NCBI GenBank assembly: GCA_020881915.1
Contig: JAJFPB010000001.1
Location: 4,774,001 to 4,838,000, forward strand
Length of the DNA stretch: 64,000 bases
From: Paramyrothecium sp. XJ0827
Taxonomy: Eukaryota; Ascomycota; Sordariomycetes; Hypocreales; Stachybotryaceae
Direction of reading: 5' to 3'
Shown one piece after another: positions 22,542 through 35,907 of this stretch. The notes beneath the pieces are model-generated. The model did not search any database and was not told the DNA's origin. It saw nothing but the letters and a program-made list of their open reading frames with translations. Positions within the stretch are counted from its first letter, which is position 1; the number at the start of each line of letters is the position of its first letter. Position numbers and translations under genes: made by a program.

Positions 22542-25500
22542 ATTGGAGTGGCCGCGGCAACTGTGTACTTGATGGCTGGCCGGGTAGTATCAGCGGTAGC
22601 CACAAAACAAGGCGCTCGCTGGAGACGACGGCCGTTGCCGGCGCAGGGTCCAGTGTGCGGTTTGATTTCAATGAGCAGTATAGTTTGCCGTGAGACGAGG
22701 AAATGTAGACACAAACAAAACAAAACTCGCAAGGACGAGGGTACAGTACACAGGTCGCAAAAGGGCGGGAGAGGGTCAATCGGAGGACTGGAGGGCAGGT
22801 AGTGTAAGTTATGTAGTGCAGAAAGCCATCTCAACGTTGGTTGGGACGGTGTGATAAGATGTGACCAGCACAAGCAGCTATGCGGGTTGCGCGGGGACGA
22901 AAGACTTTGCACCTAGAATAGAGGGCACAGATCACTCGAACCCCCTGGCAGCATCCTAGAAGAGACCGCATTAGGGTGTGCTAAAGCAAGCACATCAGCA
23001 TGGTGCATCGGGGGCCAGAGGCCGAAAGTGCAAGCACTCAAGGCACAGCACAAGGAGGGACTGCCATGCACGATGCAGACAAAGGCGTGCAGGTTGATGC
23101 CCGTTGGCGCCGTTTAGGCCTAGGCGGTCGGTCCATGGCGCGAAGAGGACCAGGGTCATTGGCTTATCCGGCCGCATGTGCAGTGACCGGCCCATCTGAG
23201 TTCGTGATAGGCTGGAATTGCCTGAGTGCGACGGGGCTGTCGAGAAGCATCGCAACATGTCATTCGCGGACGCTGTGCGAGACAGGTCAACCACCCGCCA
23301 AATTTAGCATTCGAGGTCAGTTAAGCGCCGTGACCAAGTTCCCAAGCCTGTGAGTGGCTGGGAGTCCTTGGTCGGCATAACTGCGCAGGTACAAGGGTCT
23401 CACGGACCATCACGGCAAAGCTAGGGGGGATGCCATGGGAGCGAAGGTCAGGGTAAGCGACAGCTGTGCCGGTTTAGGCAAGTAGAGCTGCCGCCACGAT
23501 GATTACTGAGCCAGATTCTCCCGGATGGTGGTTGCGGCGGCATACTCAGCTACAGGAAGGTAGCTGTAGGCCTACATCGAGGTTTCTAGAGCAACGCAAC
23601 ACCGTAATCGATAGAAGACTTCTTTGCTGGAGGGCGCATATAACAGAGCCGAGCCCAGCGATTCTCGGCTACGTGCGTCTGAGCCAGCCCTTCGTATCTC
23701 GAAAGGATCGATGAGTCCAGCAGTGGAGAAGATGAGCCGTTGCAAGTTCGATACGCCACGCCTACGCTAACCGTGAGTCAAGCAAGGACCAAGCTAGCAA
23801 CGCTGTCGAAATCCACGTGTTGTCTTCTGTCCGCTGGCAAGTCGGTCAGTGGCCATGGCAGCTCAAACCGCTTGAACAACCGGCAGTCCAGACGTTTCGA
23901 GTGTTCCACCTCGCTTCCACTGGAGACCCAAGTATGACTCTTCTTCCACTAGGTAGTTCACGATGAAAATGCTCCATCCGTGAAGCGGGAGGCCCCACAA
24001 TGTGAACGGGCACAAAAGTGGTCCCCCGAGGACCCCCATCCTTCGTCTGCTTGCCCAATACAGCAAAGATCTTGTGGTAGAGACGATCTGTGGGGCCCGC
24101 TGTACTGTAATGGTCCATCCCCATGACCACTTTCGCCAACGGCGGCCACTGGACTTGGACTGGCGAACCGCAAACTAGATACATGGGAGAGGCCGTGCAA
24201 CAACTCTGGATCAGGATCATTGTCATGGCCTAGCCACGGTGGCACCAGCAAATTAGCTACAGCAGCCCGCAATGTCGCCGGGATGTCGTAGCTGTCGTCA
24301 TGACCGCTCTTTGACTTGTAAAATGCTGGCCCTCGGTTGGTGCACAGGAAAGGTCTCGGTCGCCGGCAGCGGCGCGTGACCAAGGCACATGACGAACCCC
24401 CGGCCAGATAGCGGTCAATCGTAGCCAACTGTTCAAGCAGGCGAAATCCTGAACAAGTTGCCGTAAGCAGGGAGAGTCGGTCCATTCGTGCGCCGAAAGC
24501 CAGAACGGGGCGTCAAGCCACAGCATGGCAAATGACAGAGACGAGACATTGCTGGGGATGCTTGTCGGAGCTGGAGAACGAAGAGGCCGGAGCCGGGTGG
24601 CATGACACGGTGGGAGGGCAACTGGTCTGTTCGCACCTTACCTTATCCTTGTCGCACCACAAGAAGAAAGAAAAAAAACACAGTTACCCCGCCTCCGGCT
24701 TTGGACTCTGCATATGCGGACTTTTTGAAGGACGAGGGTTCAACGTCTAGGGGTGGGCCGGGTTCGATAAGCGGTCGATTACACCAGAGGAGGGCCTTGA
24801 AATGAAGTGAAATGAAGTCGACTGCAGTGGGCTGGATTGGTTCAAACATAATCTCTGCAAGCTCTGTACGCACAGTAGTGGAGTGGGAAGGAAAGCCACA
24901 CCTAAGGCTCTAGCTTGGCTTTCTCTAGCCATCTATGCTTAACGGGGATAAGGCGAGCAAGAAGTCACCCCTAGCGCGCAACACTAGGAAGATCCCGTCC
25001 CGAATTCCCGCCATTGAGCAACGGCAGACTGCAATTGGCACCGGGCAGGACGACTCGAGAATTCGCTTGTCGCGGGAGATACGCTCGAGGAGGTCCTGGT
25101 GCGTCCACAGAAGGACTCGGCGATGTGACAGACCGATTCTCCATCCTGAGGCGATATGCTTGAAGAATTTTGGCCCGATGCGATCAAGACGAAAAAGTTA
25201 TCAATCTCGCGAACAATGCCATTGTCCAACAGGGACCGGCAGCAACACGCAGCGAAAACAACGGGCATTATCCGGGTGCAGTAGTAAGGGTTGTGGGGAG
25301 CTTGCATGGCTGTCCGAGGAGGAGGCGTGGGAGTAAAAGACGGGATGGGGCTGCACTGTGCTGTCGTCGACGAATCACAAGTGACGATGCGCGGCGAGAC
25401 CGATAATGAGAGTCAATCATCTGCAAGAGCTGGGCATTTTCCCTGGGGGTGATTGGGCAGCCATGGATGTTGCTCTCGGGAAATTTAGATGAGACTTTCT

Positions 25501-28500
25501 GTCGAGTTAACCCATTCAGGAGCGTCCAGAAGGAAGCATGGCTTTGCTATCGATCTTGGTATCGACAAGCAATTTATCCAACGTCCAATGGCTGCATGGC
25601 AATCCCGTTATCAACGGCCATTGGCCCGCACTCCGTCAATCGCAATGCTGCGGGGTTCGACATCGTGCCATCGTGCCATGGGGCTCGACCTCTTCAAGAG
25701 CAAACCCCTGCTCGTCGTCCGCTGTCCGGTCTCCGGTCAAACCCTGACCATGACCCTAATGCTTGAACTTGTTTTCCCGCTTCCTCGACAAGGACCAGCC
25801 ACGGGTAATGGCGCAGACGAAAAAGGCGCTGGGCTTGCGCTTTCTCCGCACCGCGACGACTCTCGTCTTCACGCTACGCTTCCGTTTCTGCATGCAGGCT
25901 TGTGATCCTAGGTTAAGAACGATGCTTTGCATCCGTCTCTCGGAAGCTCACCCCATCCACCGTACAGCTGCCCAGTTTGATTGGCTAAATATGTAGAGAC
26001 GTCCCAGCTCACCTACCGTACATATGTCCGCCATGTGCGAGGATACACTCACATTTCCTGTACGTGAGGATGTCCCCTCGTGACTCTTTTTCGGTCCCAG
26101 ATTACAGGGACCGGGCGGAAAGTCGAGCACTCCATTGCAGCACAGGCAGAGGAGACAATCGAAATTGGCCATCTAGGAATTGATCAGGTACACACCATGT
26201 AAGACCGCTGATAAATGGCATTTGCAAACGGCAGGGTACGGTCCACCAAATGCTCCAAAAGGATCGTCAATTGCTGGTGCTGAACAGCTTTCCCATTCCG
26301 TCACAGCGCGCGATGTAACCGTCCCTGAACCTTGCAACGCCCAGCATCTAGCCCCTGTTCACGGAAAGGATGTCCACCTTTTCTTCAACCATATTCGTCT
26401 CCGGCCACCCTCCACCCTGCGAACAGCTCCGGCCCTAGCTCACACGCAAAGCACCATGTGAGGGCGATGCCCGCCAATAAGTGCGAGTATCTATCAATTG
26501 ACAGAGTGCACCTGACAGTTCCTACTTGCGGTATGGTTCCCGACGACGCTGGCTCACAGCTAGTCTCCGGCGCGTTGTCACAATTGCCAATTTCGTTCAC
26601 AAGCGACCAAGTTCTATAATCAGGAGCTGTTGGGAGGACGAGGCGAGCTAGCCGTCTTGTGTAAAGAGAGTGCGCATACATGAGCCCGCCGGAAAGGATT
26701 GCAAATCCATGGTCTTGGTGCGCCACGATACTGTTGCATCCTCGCGGCCGCTCACCCACTGCATAGAAACACCGACCGGCAAGAGCTCAAGGAACGCATG
26801 CAACCACATGGGGTAGCATCTCACCCGTGTCTGCTAATTGTGTGATGTGGCCATGCTTCCCCGGGCTACGGTCTTTGCTCCTTTACGACGCCACCATCAG
26901 AAGAACGGGAGCCTGCATGAAATCCTGATTGATCATATCAATGCTCGTAAAACATCGCACCGTTATACCCTGTTGACCTGGATTGCTTCTCTACCGAGTC
27001 GTGACCCCCACGTCGAGATTCGTAAGCTGTGTATATGCTGTGGATATGAGACTTTGGTGTATTCCTTTACCCTAAAGCTCCCTCGTCATCGACAACGATG
27101 GCTTCACCGTACTTTTGTGGAACATTCGTTGGTGCGCCGAAGAACTTTTTGAAAGAAGGAAAGAATGTGGCAGAGGACGAACAAGAAAAAAAGGAAAAAT
27201 CCGGAAGAAAAAGCAAATCAAGTATGGCGAGACATCAAGAGGGAGGAATCATGTTACCTGTCAGAAAATGAATGACAACTTCCTGACGAAGCAATACGCT
27301 TGTCTTTGTCCCCTACCATTCGGACAGCCATACACCATATACTTGGTCTGACTTATGTGATCAATCGTTTTATGCGGTGAAAGTGTGCCACCCATTGCGT
27401 GAAGCATACGCCAAATCTAGCCGAGCTGCCATACTGCGCAGGACTTGAGGACTTGTATCTGTTCGTTGCCTGGACGCTTCACCAGCAAGAAAGCCGAACA
27501 ACAATGTCAAGGTTCAACTTCACCTGCCGGGTAGGCTTGCGGTAAGACGAACTACATCGTATGTTTTCTTCAGCGCCGGCATGCCTCGTGCGACAAGGGA
27601 TGAAGCGGTCACAATGAAAGACAGCTTTACTCTGGAGGTCTCACGTCGTTGAAACCAAGACATGTGGAGTTAGCATCGTTGGCAAACGCTTATATCTGCG
27701 AAGAAGCAATTCTCCTTGCCGGGTTCGAGATAATCGGCATGAGATAGGCACAGGCTTGCAGACATTTCGGACATTGTCCATCTACGGAATTACTCCGAAG
27801 TGATCACTCAAATTGCAACCATACCATCAATCCGGGACCATCGGAGTAGTCAGCAGGGTAGCAAGCGATCGTCCAGTTAATCCAAAGTCATTTAGTCCCT
27901 CCCGGCGACAATATTGAGGCTAAATTTAGGCATTACAGTCAATAGCCGCCGAGGTGGCCTAAATGTTTAGCGCTGGGAGGCCAGATGGGAGTTGCGGACC
28001 AGAAAGCGTACGTCACCTGGTCCGGGCGATAGCAGGCGGCCAGCGTCTTCCACAAGCGCCCGGCCGAGTGGCTTGAAGCCAAATTTAGCCCAAGATCCAA
28101 ACGGCCAAATATTGCTGCCGACCAACAAGACACTTGCAGCCTCAGGCCGCCAACGTTGGAGGGTGTTCAAGCCAATGACTCGGAGTCGAGACATGCTGAA
28201 TTATCGGCCAATAAAGCCCAGATCCCGGCATGGACAAGGGCCATCGCGATTCGGATGGGCGGCGAAGAAGCGAGGGCATTTACCTGCTACCTTAGGTAAG
28301 GGAGGAAGGTACTCGCAGTGGTGAGCCTGAGGTACGCGGAGACACTATGAGAACAGCAGCAAAGAAGAAGTACCTCATGCTGAGTCTCGTAGCTGGAAAT
28401 GGAAACTTCCGCCAGTAAACGTGAGCTCAGGCGGTGGACGAGTCGTCCGGAAAGGCTTCACGCAAGGATGGCATGGACTCTCCACGGCCCCCACAACGAA

Positions 28501-30869
28501 TCTTGCGGAGGACAATTGGTCCTTGCACCTGGGAAGACCCCTGCTCGCTCGTTATGCAGAGCCAGCCAATCTTGATCGATAGCCGCCCTCACATCCGAAG
28601 GCCCCATCCTTGGCGATTGCTGGCGCTAGCAATCGGTTGGTCCCGCGGCCCCTGCCGGTTGACGCACTACGACGCATCACAATGCACGAGCCAACGTGCC
28701 GTCACATGCAGCCACCCAATGAGCGGGCGCAAACGGCTTTCGACCAGGCTCTGCACCACTCTCTGTGGCCCGGAGCGTCTCTCTCACTCTTTCGACTCTC
28801 CCCACCACACCTCAACCACTCGACCCGGCTCGACTCGCTCAACCGACCACCACCCGTGCCTCAGCAAAGACCACATGCACGCAGCAACTCGGCCGCGTTG
28901 CCGCTGCGAGGCCATGCGGGAATGCTGTGGGATTCCGTCCCCTCTTCGTGTGCCCTCCCCCCCCCCGGTCGTTGGGGGTGGCTCCCGCCACACTCTCGTT
29001 CATCTAGGCCGCGATACACCGAGACACGGCCAGACAAACGATTGTGCCCGCGTGACGGCAAAAGCGCCATACAGCACCACACCGCGCCATCCAGCCTCGC
29101 ACGCCATTTCGCACGCACGGAGCTGAGAGTGGAGAGTCCGGCCTCCGCCTGGCGTCCTCAACCTCGAATCCAAATGTGGATCAACATTGGTCGTTCTTTC
29201 AACCAATGTATTGCCGGATTACCCCCAGTCATGGTCTATCATTCATGGTAGCCCTGCCTCGGTCCATGGGACGTTGCCGGTGTCTTGATCTTCATAGACA
29301 TGATCCTAATCCGGAGCGAGGTGATCGATCTTGGCAGTGTTGGTCGGGGCTTACCTTTGCAAACCCCAGCCCTCAGCCCTGCAAGAAGGCGAGCAGAGAC
29401 GTTGCGCACCCAAGGCTGGGCGTTTGTTGAGGCATTTGCTTCCCGAGTCGGACACGAATGCACCTTGGGGTCTATTCGTTGGCCTGCTGGCACCCCCGGC
29501 AAGCCATTCCAATATTGATCCATTTTGGATGCGGCCTGCCACCCGGCATTCCCTGTCACCCCATTTTCATCCCGTGCAAATCCTGGTCCTTGCGTGACTT
29601 TGCGCTCTATGCGGTGGATAAGCTTCGCTTCCCCTCTTTGCTATGGGGATGCAAGCTGCAGCACCATTACCTTGAAAGGCCACAAACCGGGCCGCTGCTT
29701 ACCTTGGGAGGTACGGATCACTTGCAGAAAGCATAGATGAGGGCATATTACGCTGCGAGTGCATGAAGCATTACATACAAGTCTATCACCAGTAGCAAGA
29801 ACTTGCCTGCATTGGACACGATTCTCGATGTGTTTGTTCCTCAGATGAAGCCTCCTTCTTCACGCCAATAGGGACAGTTTTCCTGCTGGATCACTTAGCT
29901 CTGATTTGCGAGCTCTGGGACCCTTGGACCTCTCAAGTCGATCCAGCCGGCAGAAGCTCTGCAAGCAGATGCGTAGGGTGCCACCCATCCCGGGCCAGAA
30001 CCTACCAACGATGCATGACTCTTCCCTCTTTGGTGCGGGCCCCTCACCCCCCCAGTCTTAGAGGGTTAGGACTTTCTGCACATCTATTCCCGGGATGCCA
30101 ATGAAGGGTGGCTGGCCAAATTCGGCCAGATCGACTCTCATTGGCCTGCCTAAGCGCAGTCGCCCATGCAATCCTGTCTCTCGTGCAATGGCACTCAATA
30201 GTTGCATGCGCAGGTCAGAAATAGCAACACGCAGCATACTGCACCTCGTCATGGGTGGTGGGCTGCGATGGCCAGAAACTGGGCCGTTATGAGAGCGGCC
30301 ATGATATAAGGCTTTGAGAACCGCGCTCGAATTTTGCCCTCTTTTCTTCCCCAAGTCTTCAGTGTCGTTCAAGGCTTTTACCTCCCTTTAGTCCTCTTTT
30401 CCTCCGACCCTCCTCTCCCCTCCCCATCCTCCGCCTTACTCACCTATATCCCCTTCTGTGAAGGACAAGCTGGGCTTGTTTTGGATATTTCCCCTCCCCC
30501 TCTGCAACTAATTACACGATTTCTGGAAAATCGACCATCACGAATCCCGAGTTTGTTTGATACAACCGGCTGGCCAACACGTCGACAACAACGACGACGA
30601 CGACTAATTAATCTAATATCCCATCACCTCCAATCGCCTTTACCTTTACACCAACAATCCCTGGCACTGCCTCCCCAGCCCGCCCCTCTGACCCGATTCG
30701 GACCCCCCAGGCGAACGAGACTCTTCTTGTCCGCCTTTCCCACTCGGCTCAGCAACACAGTGTCTGGCTCCTCGACCCCACACAGTGACACACCTCCTCG
30801 ACTTACACCACCCCTCCCCCCTTGTCGACGGTGTACGCAGGTACCTTCGGCTCAGCATCGCAGCTACAA
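22542..30869. other. 8.3 kb stretch without a supported gene
   Basis: The first 400 nt are the probable leader and promoter of the SAM-PH gene. Beyond that I find no recognisable domain and no convincing exon chain. The more protein-like frames are on the minus strand at 23846-24226 and 23958-24485, two frames that overlap and could be parts of a decayed gene. The frames at 28434-29126 and 28610-29251 (+) are long, but their composition (Arg, Ser, Pro, His, Cys) suggests C-rich non-coding DNA. From about 30300 the sequence is strongly C/T-rich and likely forms the leader of the transcription factor gene. This length is unusual for a fungal promoter, so regulatory RNA or decayed sequence is possible. 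Confidence 0.45.
30305..30311 (+). promoter_or_regulatory. TATA-like box upstream of the Zn2Cys6 gene
   Basis: TATAAGG lies at the upstream edge of a 550-nt C/T-rich stretch that runs to the ATG at 30870. This order, a TATA-like word and then a pyrimidine-rich leader, is common in fungal genes. The transcription start is unknown. Confidence 0.3.
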
Positions 30870-33042
30870 ATGTCAACCCCATCCCCCGATCATCGCAAAG
30901 GCTCGGTACGAGCTCCCGGAAACGCTGCAAAGATGGCCGTCACGCAGTGCACAAAGACCAAGCCGGTCTCCAAGGCCAGCAATGGCTCCAAAGCAAAGAC
31001 ACAGATGCATCGTCGGTCAAGAACAGGTTCGTCTTCCCTCTCGTTCTCCACCTCACTTACACCAAGGCCTACTTGGCTATCCATCTCCTCGAGCCTCCGC
31101 CCCCATTACCAAACCAAACATCTTTGGCTAACATGCTCGTTTGCGCATAGGATGCTACACCTGCAGACTACGACGCAAGAAGTGCGACGAGGGCTCGCCC
31201 ATGTGCACAGCCTGCAAACACCTCGGCTTGCAGTGCGAGTACAAGCGACCAATGTGGTGGAGCAACAATGAAGCTCGCAGGAAGCACAAGGACGACATCA
31301 AGATGATCATCAAGCGCAAGAAGCTCTCGGAGAAGTCGACACATACCATTCAAACCACAGTCAGCTCGCCTCCTGGCCTGTCGCACTCTCTACCCACATC
31401 TGCTACCTTCACCGATCCGCTTGATCGCACGCGCTCCGCTTCCATCGACTCCCACTTCTCCACCGCCTTCAACTTCAACAGCCCTCCCAGTGGCACCGAG
31501 TACAGTTCATACAACTCTCAGATCCACCCTGAATTCATCTTTGGCGCCTACTCTCCTTACGAGATTGACGTCAAGACTGAGCGACAAATGTTTGTCGATG
31601 ATGTTCCCACGCTCAAGGAGTCGCACATCTCTACCTTCAGCACTTACCACACCCCTCCACCCCCTGGCACCGTCCTGCCTTCCGGTCCTCTCAACTCTGA
31701 GTGGACGGACCACGTACACCAGGAGCGCAAGGAGTCGCTGGCAGAAGAGACACTCAACCTCAACTTCTTTGACTTTGCTCATGGTAACTCCCACGAGTCA
31801 AGGCAAATCAAGATTGAATTGGAGGAGAATGACCAGCGACTGCTGGACCATTTCATCCAGTTTGTCCTGCCAATCATCTTCCCTATCCTCGAATCAAACC
31901 AGCACGGCTCTGTTGGCTCTGATTTGATTCTTCCCGCTCTCCAATCGAACAGCATCTATCTCCACTGCTGCCTCAGCATCGCTGCTCAACATCTCAAGTC
32001 AAGCACAAACATGGGAAGCGAGGACATTGATCATGACATCATGCGACATCGATACGCGACCATTTTCTCATTGTGCGACGCTCTGAAGCGGGATGAGAAC
32101 CACCACCAGATCCTCGAGGCCACGCTTGGTCTCATCTTCTTCCAGTGCGTCGTCGGTCGCTCGGATGACGGTTTGCTCGACATTGCTTGGCACCAACACT
32201 TCCAGGCAGCGATCAATCTGGTTCAGAAGCTTGATCTTCCTCGCCTGGTCCTTGACCCCGCCAGTCAGATGGCCCCTGCTCCCTTCAACATGACATTGAC
32301 TGCTTGGATTGATATCCTTGGCGCTACCATGCAAGGACAATCGCCCACCTTTGCCCACACCTACAGGGAGAAGCACCTCTCTCAAGTCAACCCCAACCTC
32401 GGACTTCGAGAGTTGATGGGCTGTGACGACCGGGTCATGTATCTCATCTCCGAGATCGCCTGCCTCGAGGCTCTGAAGGGCAATGGAATGGACGACTTCA
32501 CCCTGTGCCAGCATGTGTCGGCTCTTGGCGAGCAGATCAGCTTGACCGAAGCCAACGAGACTGGCCCCAAGATGCCATTCAATGCCAACGGCAGCCTCTC
32601 GCCAAAGCAGCTCTCCAAGAACATCACAATGGCTTTCCGCCTCGCAGCGCGCATCCATCTCTGCAGCCTGGTGCCTGGGTTCAGCCCAGACCAGCCTTCG
32701 CCCATGGCTCTTGTGGAGAAGCTGACCAATGTACTTCACTTCATCCCCTCGGGCATCAAGGGTTTCGATCGCAGCCTTGTCTGGGTTTACCTGATCGGCG
32801 GATCTTTCAGCCTTCCGGGCAGCAGCTTCCGTACCTTCTTCGAGGACCGGGTCGCTCAACTCGGCGAGCAGTCTGAGTGCGGCTCTTTCGGCCGCATCGT
32901 CATGCTGCTCCGCGAAATCTGGATGCAAAACGACAACTTCTCGAATGCCGGCAGCCCTGGCTCCTCGGCTTCGGACGCATACCAGTTTGTGCACTGGAGA
33001 CAGGTGATGCAGCTAAAGGGATGGGATTACCTGCTAATTTGA
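30870..33042 (+). CDS. Zn(II)2Cys6 transcription factor
   Basis: There are two exons, 30870-31026 and 31151-33042 (682 residues); the Gly codon G/GA is split and the donor is the weak GTTCGT. A basic N-terminal extension of 52 residues ends in RRSRT. The binuclear zinc cluster follows at residues 54-81 with spacing C-X2-C-X6-C-X6-C-X2-C-X6-C (CYTCRLRRKKC, then MCTACKHLGLQC), followed by a basic linker and a Lys-rich helix (RRKHKDDIKMIIKRKK). After a Ser/Pro-rich region, residues from about 275 (LLDHFIQFVLPIIFPILESN) look like the fungal-specific transcription factor domain 2. It is expected to be a nuclear DNA-binding regulator. The target pathway cannot be read from its neighbours, and I do not recognise a named orthologue. 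The intron falls exactly before the zinc cluster. Confidence 0.88.
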
Positions 33043-33820
33043 GAGAGCTTCCAACATACTGGACATGCATTTGCTCCTTCCTTCATTAGCTGGCCTTTTG
33101 AAGAGGAACGAACCTGTTCAAGTAGATAAGGATCTCCTTGAATAAGCGCTCGTCACCTCGCTAGCATCACCCCGGTCTTCTATCATCTTTTCTTTCGGTT
33201 TTTTCCCCCTTTTAATTTCCTTACGTCTTTCTTATGTTTAATTTCCTAGGTAATTTTCTTCACGTCTTACATGATACCTACTGGTTTGGGGTTCTAGAGG
33301 ATGCCGCAAGGCGCAATTCGGGGTGGACTGGGGCTACAGAGATACGAAACACTTGAACGACACACACTTGAACACTTGACAGACCGGCGCTGGAAAGGAA
33401 GGGTTATTTACGATTACAAGGGGGAAGGAGAACGGCATGGACCTGACCTGGAGCCTCTCACGGCTACTCACTCATTTAGTCATTCGGATTGGCTCTGGAG
33501 GTTACTGGCGTAATGGTCTTGGTTTACGGGGCATTGGGGGTCGCGGAAGGGCAGGGAATAGCATCAGCATATGGACTGTGAGGGCTCCGGGAGCTACGAA
33601 GGGCTAGCTCCCTATATACCATCTTCACTTCGATCCAAGGAACTGGGGTCCTGTCCCGAGTACAGGTTACAATCTCTCTTAGAGAGCTACAAAAATTCAA
33701 TATACCCTCTTACATTAATCCTCAAGCTTCCGTTTGTGCATGATGATCTGGACCAGTGCTAGGTTAGTCGAGACCTGTGGGTGGAACGGATAAAAGCACC
33801 GGTTCAAGGAGAGAGATTGG

Positions 33821-33850
33821 ACTGTACTGCACTGCACTGTACTGTACTGT
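33821..33850 (+). repeat. (ACTGY)6 pentanucleotide tandem repeat
   Basis: Six tandem 5-nt units, ACTGT or ACTGC, occur without interruption. Shorter versions of the same word occur elsewhere in the window (near 10895 and 59090). Confidence 0.9.
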
Positions 33851-34747
33851 AGCATGGTGTTTTTTCGCAGCCATCACAAAGCAATCTCTCTATAGCGTAG
33901 CAGTGAAGCCACATAATTACATCGTGCATTGATACCCCGGCTTACATCACATCGGCCAAGATGACCTGGAGCCCAGCCAGGAGCCCAGCCAGGAGCAGGC
34001 TCATGGTTCGACATGGACGAGGAGAATAGCTTCCGGGTGAAGGCGATCCCGTATCACATCAATCCCGCGTGTGGTAATCCGCACCCGGTTCAAAAACAGT
34101 GCCCGATGAACTGTGATACCCATCTAGCCCCCAGCGACTCCGCTCTCATGGTTTATTTGTCTTCCGTTGGTGCACCCCCTCCCCATGCCCCTCCCCTGCA
34201 CAAAGTGCTGACGATTCGGCAAAACGGGAATACCGAGGGATTCGCATCTGCCAGGGAACGAGGGAGACAAACGCGAAAGGAACCAGCTGCCAAACAATCG
34301 CCACAAGAAAGACAAAGGGTCGAGGCTGTTAGTTTTTTGGGGGAGGCGCAGCACGCAGAATCCTTGGTTGCTGCCCAAAGAGAGAGGAAATAGCTGAAAG
34401 GGAGGCTGCGGATCCTTATTCAGCCAGATGCTACGCTGCCATTCGCACGGCATTGAACGGGACAGCTGTGAACCTTGCCCTGGCTGATATCCTGTCGTAC
34501 ACAGTCCAGTACATGGCAGCGCAGAACTCTGGGGGCGAGTTCGGCTTCCACTTTTCCGTGAGTGTCTTTCACGATACGTGTCAAGTGGCCAAGCCTTCGC
34601 AATTGACGGTGAGCTGTGACTCAAATGATGATGTGCGCGAGCCGGGTTTCTGCCTTTTTTCGTCCGGGAAGTAAATGACACGCCTGGTAGTTAGGGCCGG
34701 GTAGAGGCGAGAACACTGTTGGCTGATCATTGAAGAAACCAGGCGGT

Positions 34748-34764
34748 GGGGGGGGGGGGGGGGG
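34748..34764 (+). repeat. 17-nt G homopolymer
   Basis: This is an uninterrupted run of 17 G. A second run of 15 G occurs at 35496-35510. Run length may be affected by assembly error. Confidence 0.85.
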
Positions 34765-35495
34765 AGCATGGACAGCGCCGGTAGCCGGGGGGAGCGGTCT
34801 GTTCTGTTTCGCCGCTGTGCTACCACTACTATTACTGCAGAGTACTGACGACGCATCCAAACGTAAGGCGAAGCAAGGTTGGAGGTAAGGGTAGAGTCAA
34901 CAGGGGGACAAGGCCAGGGGACGGCAGGCAAGGCAGGGGATTTCTGCTTGCGGATGATTGGACTGGGGGGGGAAGCGACAACGGCTACGACCACGAACAC
35001 GACCAGGGGGTCCTTGTGGTCAAGGCGTGCGGGTTTGGCATGGAGTGCTTGGAAAGCTCTGACCAAGATCAAGTGAGAAGTTATTGGGGGTGGCACGGGC
35101 TGGTCCGTCGACGGATGGGGGTTTTTGGGGGTTGGTGCTTGGAGTCGATCGCATGCACGTTGCACTGTCCCCCCCGTTGCTGATTTACGAGGGCTCCTCC
35201 CGAAGAAGGATTCGCGATCCTGCTGGTCACGAGGCTGGGCTGCGATATGTCGGTGAGGGTACGGCACATATCTTGCAAACCCGTGTGGGGTGCATGATTA
35301 TTGCGGTATTGGGGTATTTTTTTTTTCTTGTTTTGTCTTGATTCTAGGGTTGGGGGCTGCTCGTCGACGGACCGAGCATGAACGAATTCATGCCCTCCCA
35401 CAAAATAAGCCAAACTGCAGTCGAGGGCTATTTGCGGTCGGTACCCGTACATGGTAAGCAGATTTTCTATCTCACACCAATGACGTGTTAAATTT

Positions 35496-35510
35496 GGGGG
35501 GGGGGGGGGG
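35496..35510 (+). repeat. 15-nt G homopolymer
   Basis: This is an uninterrupted run of 15 G in the same intergenic stretch as the 17-nt run about 730 nt upstream. Confidence 0.85.
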
Positions 35511-35862
35511 ACGGGATGTTGGGCCATGACTGAAGGGATGGCGCATTGTGTGAGTGCGAGAGCACCCGTAATTGCACTGGACTTCGAATCGGAGTCATGT
35601 GGACGGACAACTCGAGAAGTTGACAGCGTAAGGGCTCTATTGGTCACCGAGGTCTCAAACGGGTTTGCCCAGTGAGTTTCCATATGGCCATGTGAAGCCA
35701 ACGATTGTTTGCACCGGGAGCAAGTGAAGCCCTGAGGAGCCGCCTCCAGCAGAGCCCAGCCTAGCACAGCACAGCATAGCAAATACAACCTGAACAACAG
35801 CCGACGAGATTGCCTGATCTGGCACTGGCCCTGTCCGTAATAGGCAGCGCAAACGCCGTGGG

Positions 35863-35907
35863 CCAATCACCGGCCACCAAAGACAACCAGCCCCCCGCAG
35901 CCAATCA
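35863..35907 (+). promoter_or_regulatory. paired CCAATCA boxes
   Basis: Two CCAATCA words stand 38 nt apart (35863-35869 and 35901-35907). CCAAT is the site of the fungal Hap/CBC complex. They lie 1.2 kb before the ATG of the membrane protein gene at 37127, ahead of its long leader. Function is inferred from sequence only. Confidence 0.35.

Noticed and set aside
28434..29251. Two long overlapping plus-strand frames (230 and 213 codons)
   Set aside because: Both frames are open over the same C-rich DNA, their products are Arg/Ser/Pro/His/Cys-rich without any motif, and no promoter or splice evidence supports either.
34581..35267. 228-codon minus-strand frame
   Set aside because: It crosses the 17-nt G run, read as poly-Pro, and has no domain; it looks like chance openness in G-rich non-coding DNA.
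35081..35866. 261-codon minus-strand frame with a C2H2-like piece (CSRCKQSLASHGHMETH)
   Set aside because: Only one poorly spaced finger-like segment; the rest is low-quality composition with homopolymers (poly-G run read as Pro), and it has no leader or homology I recognise.
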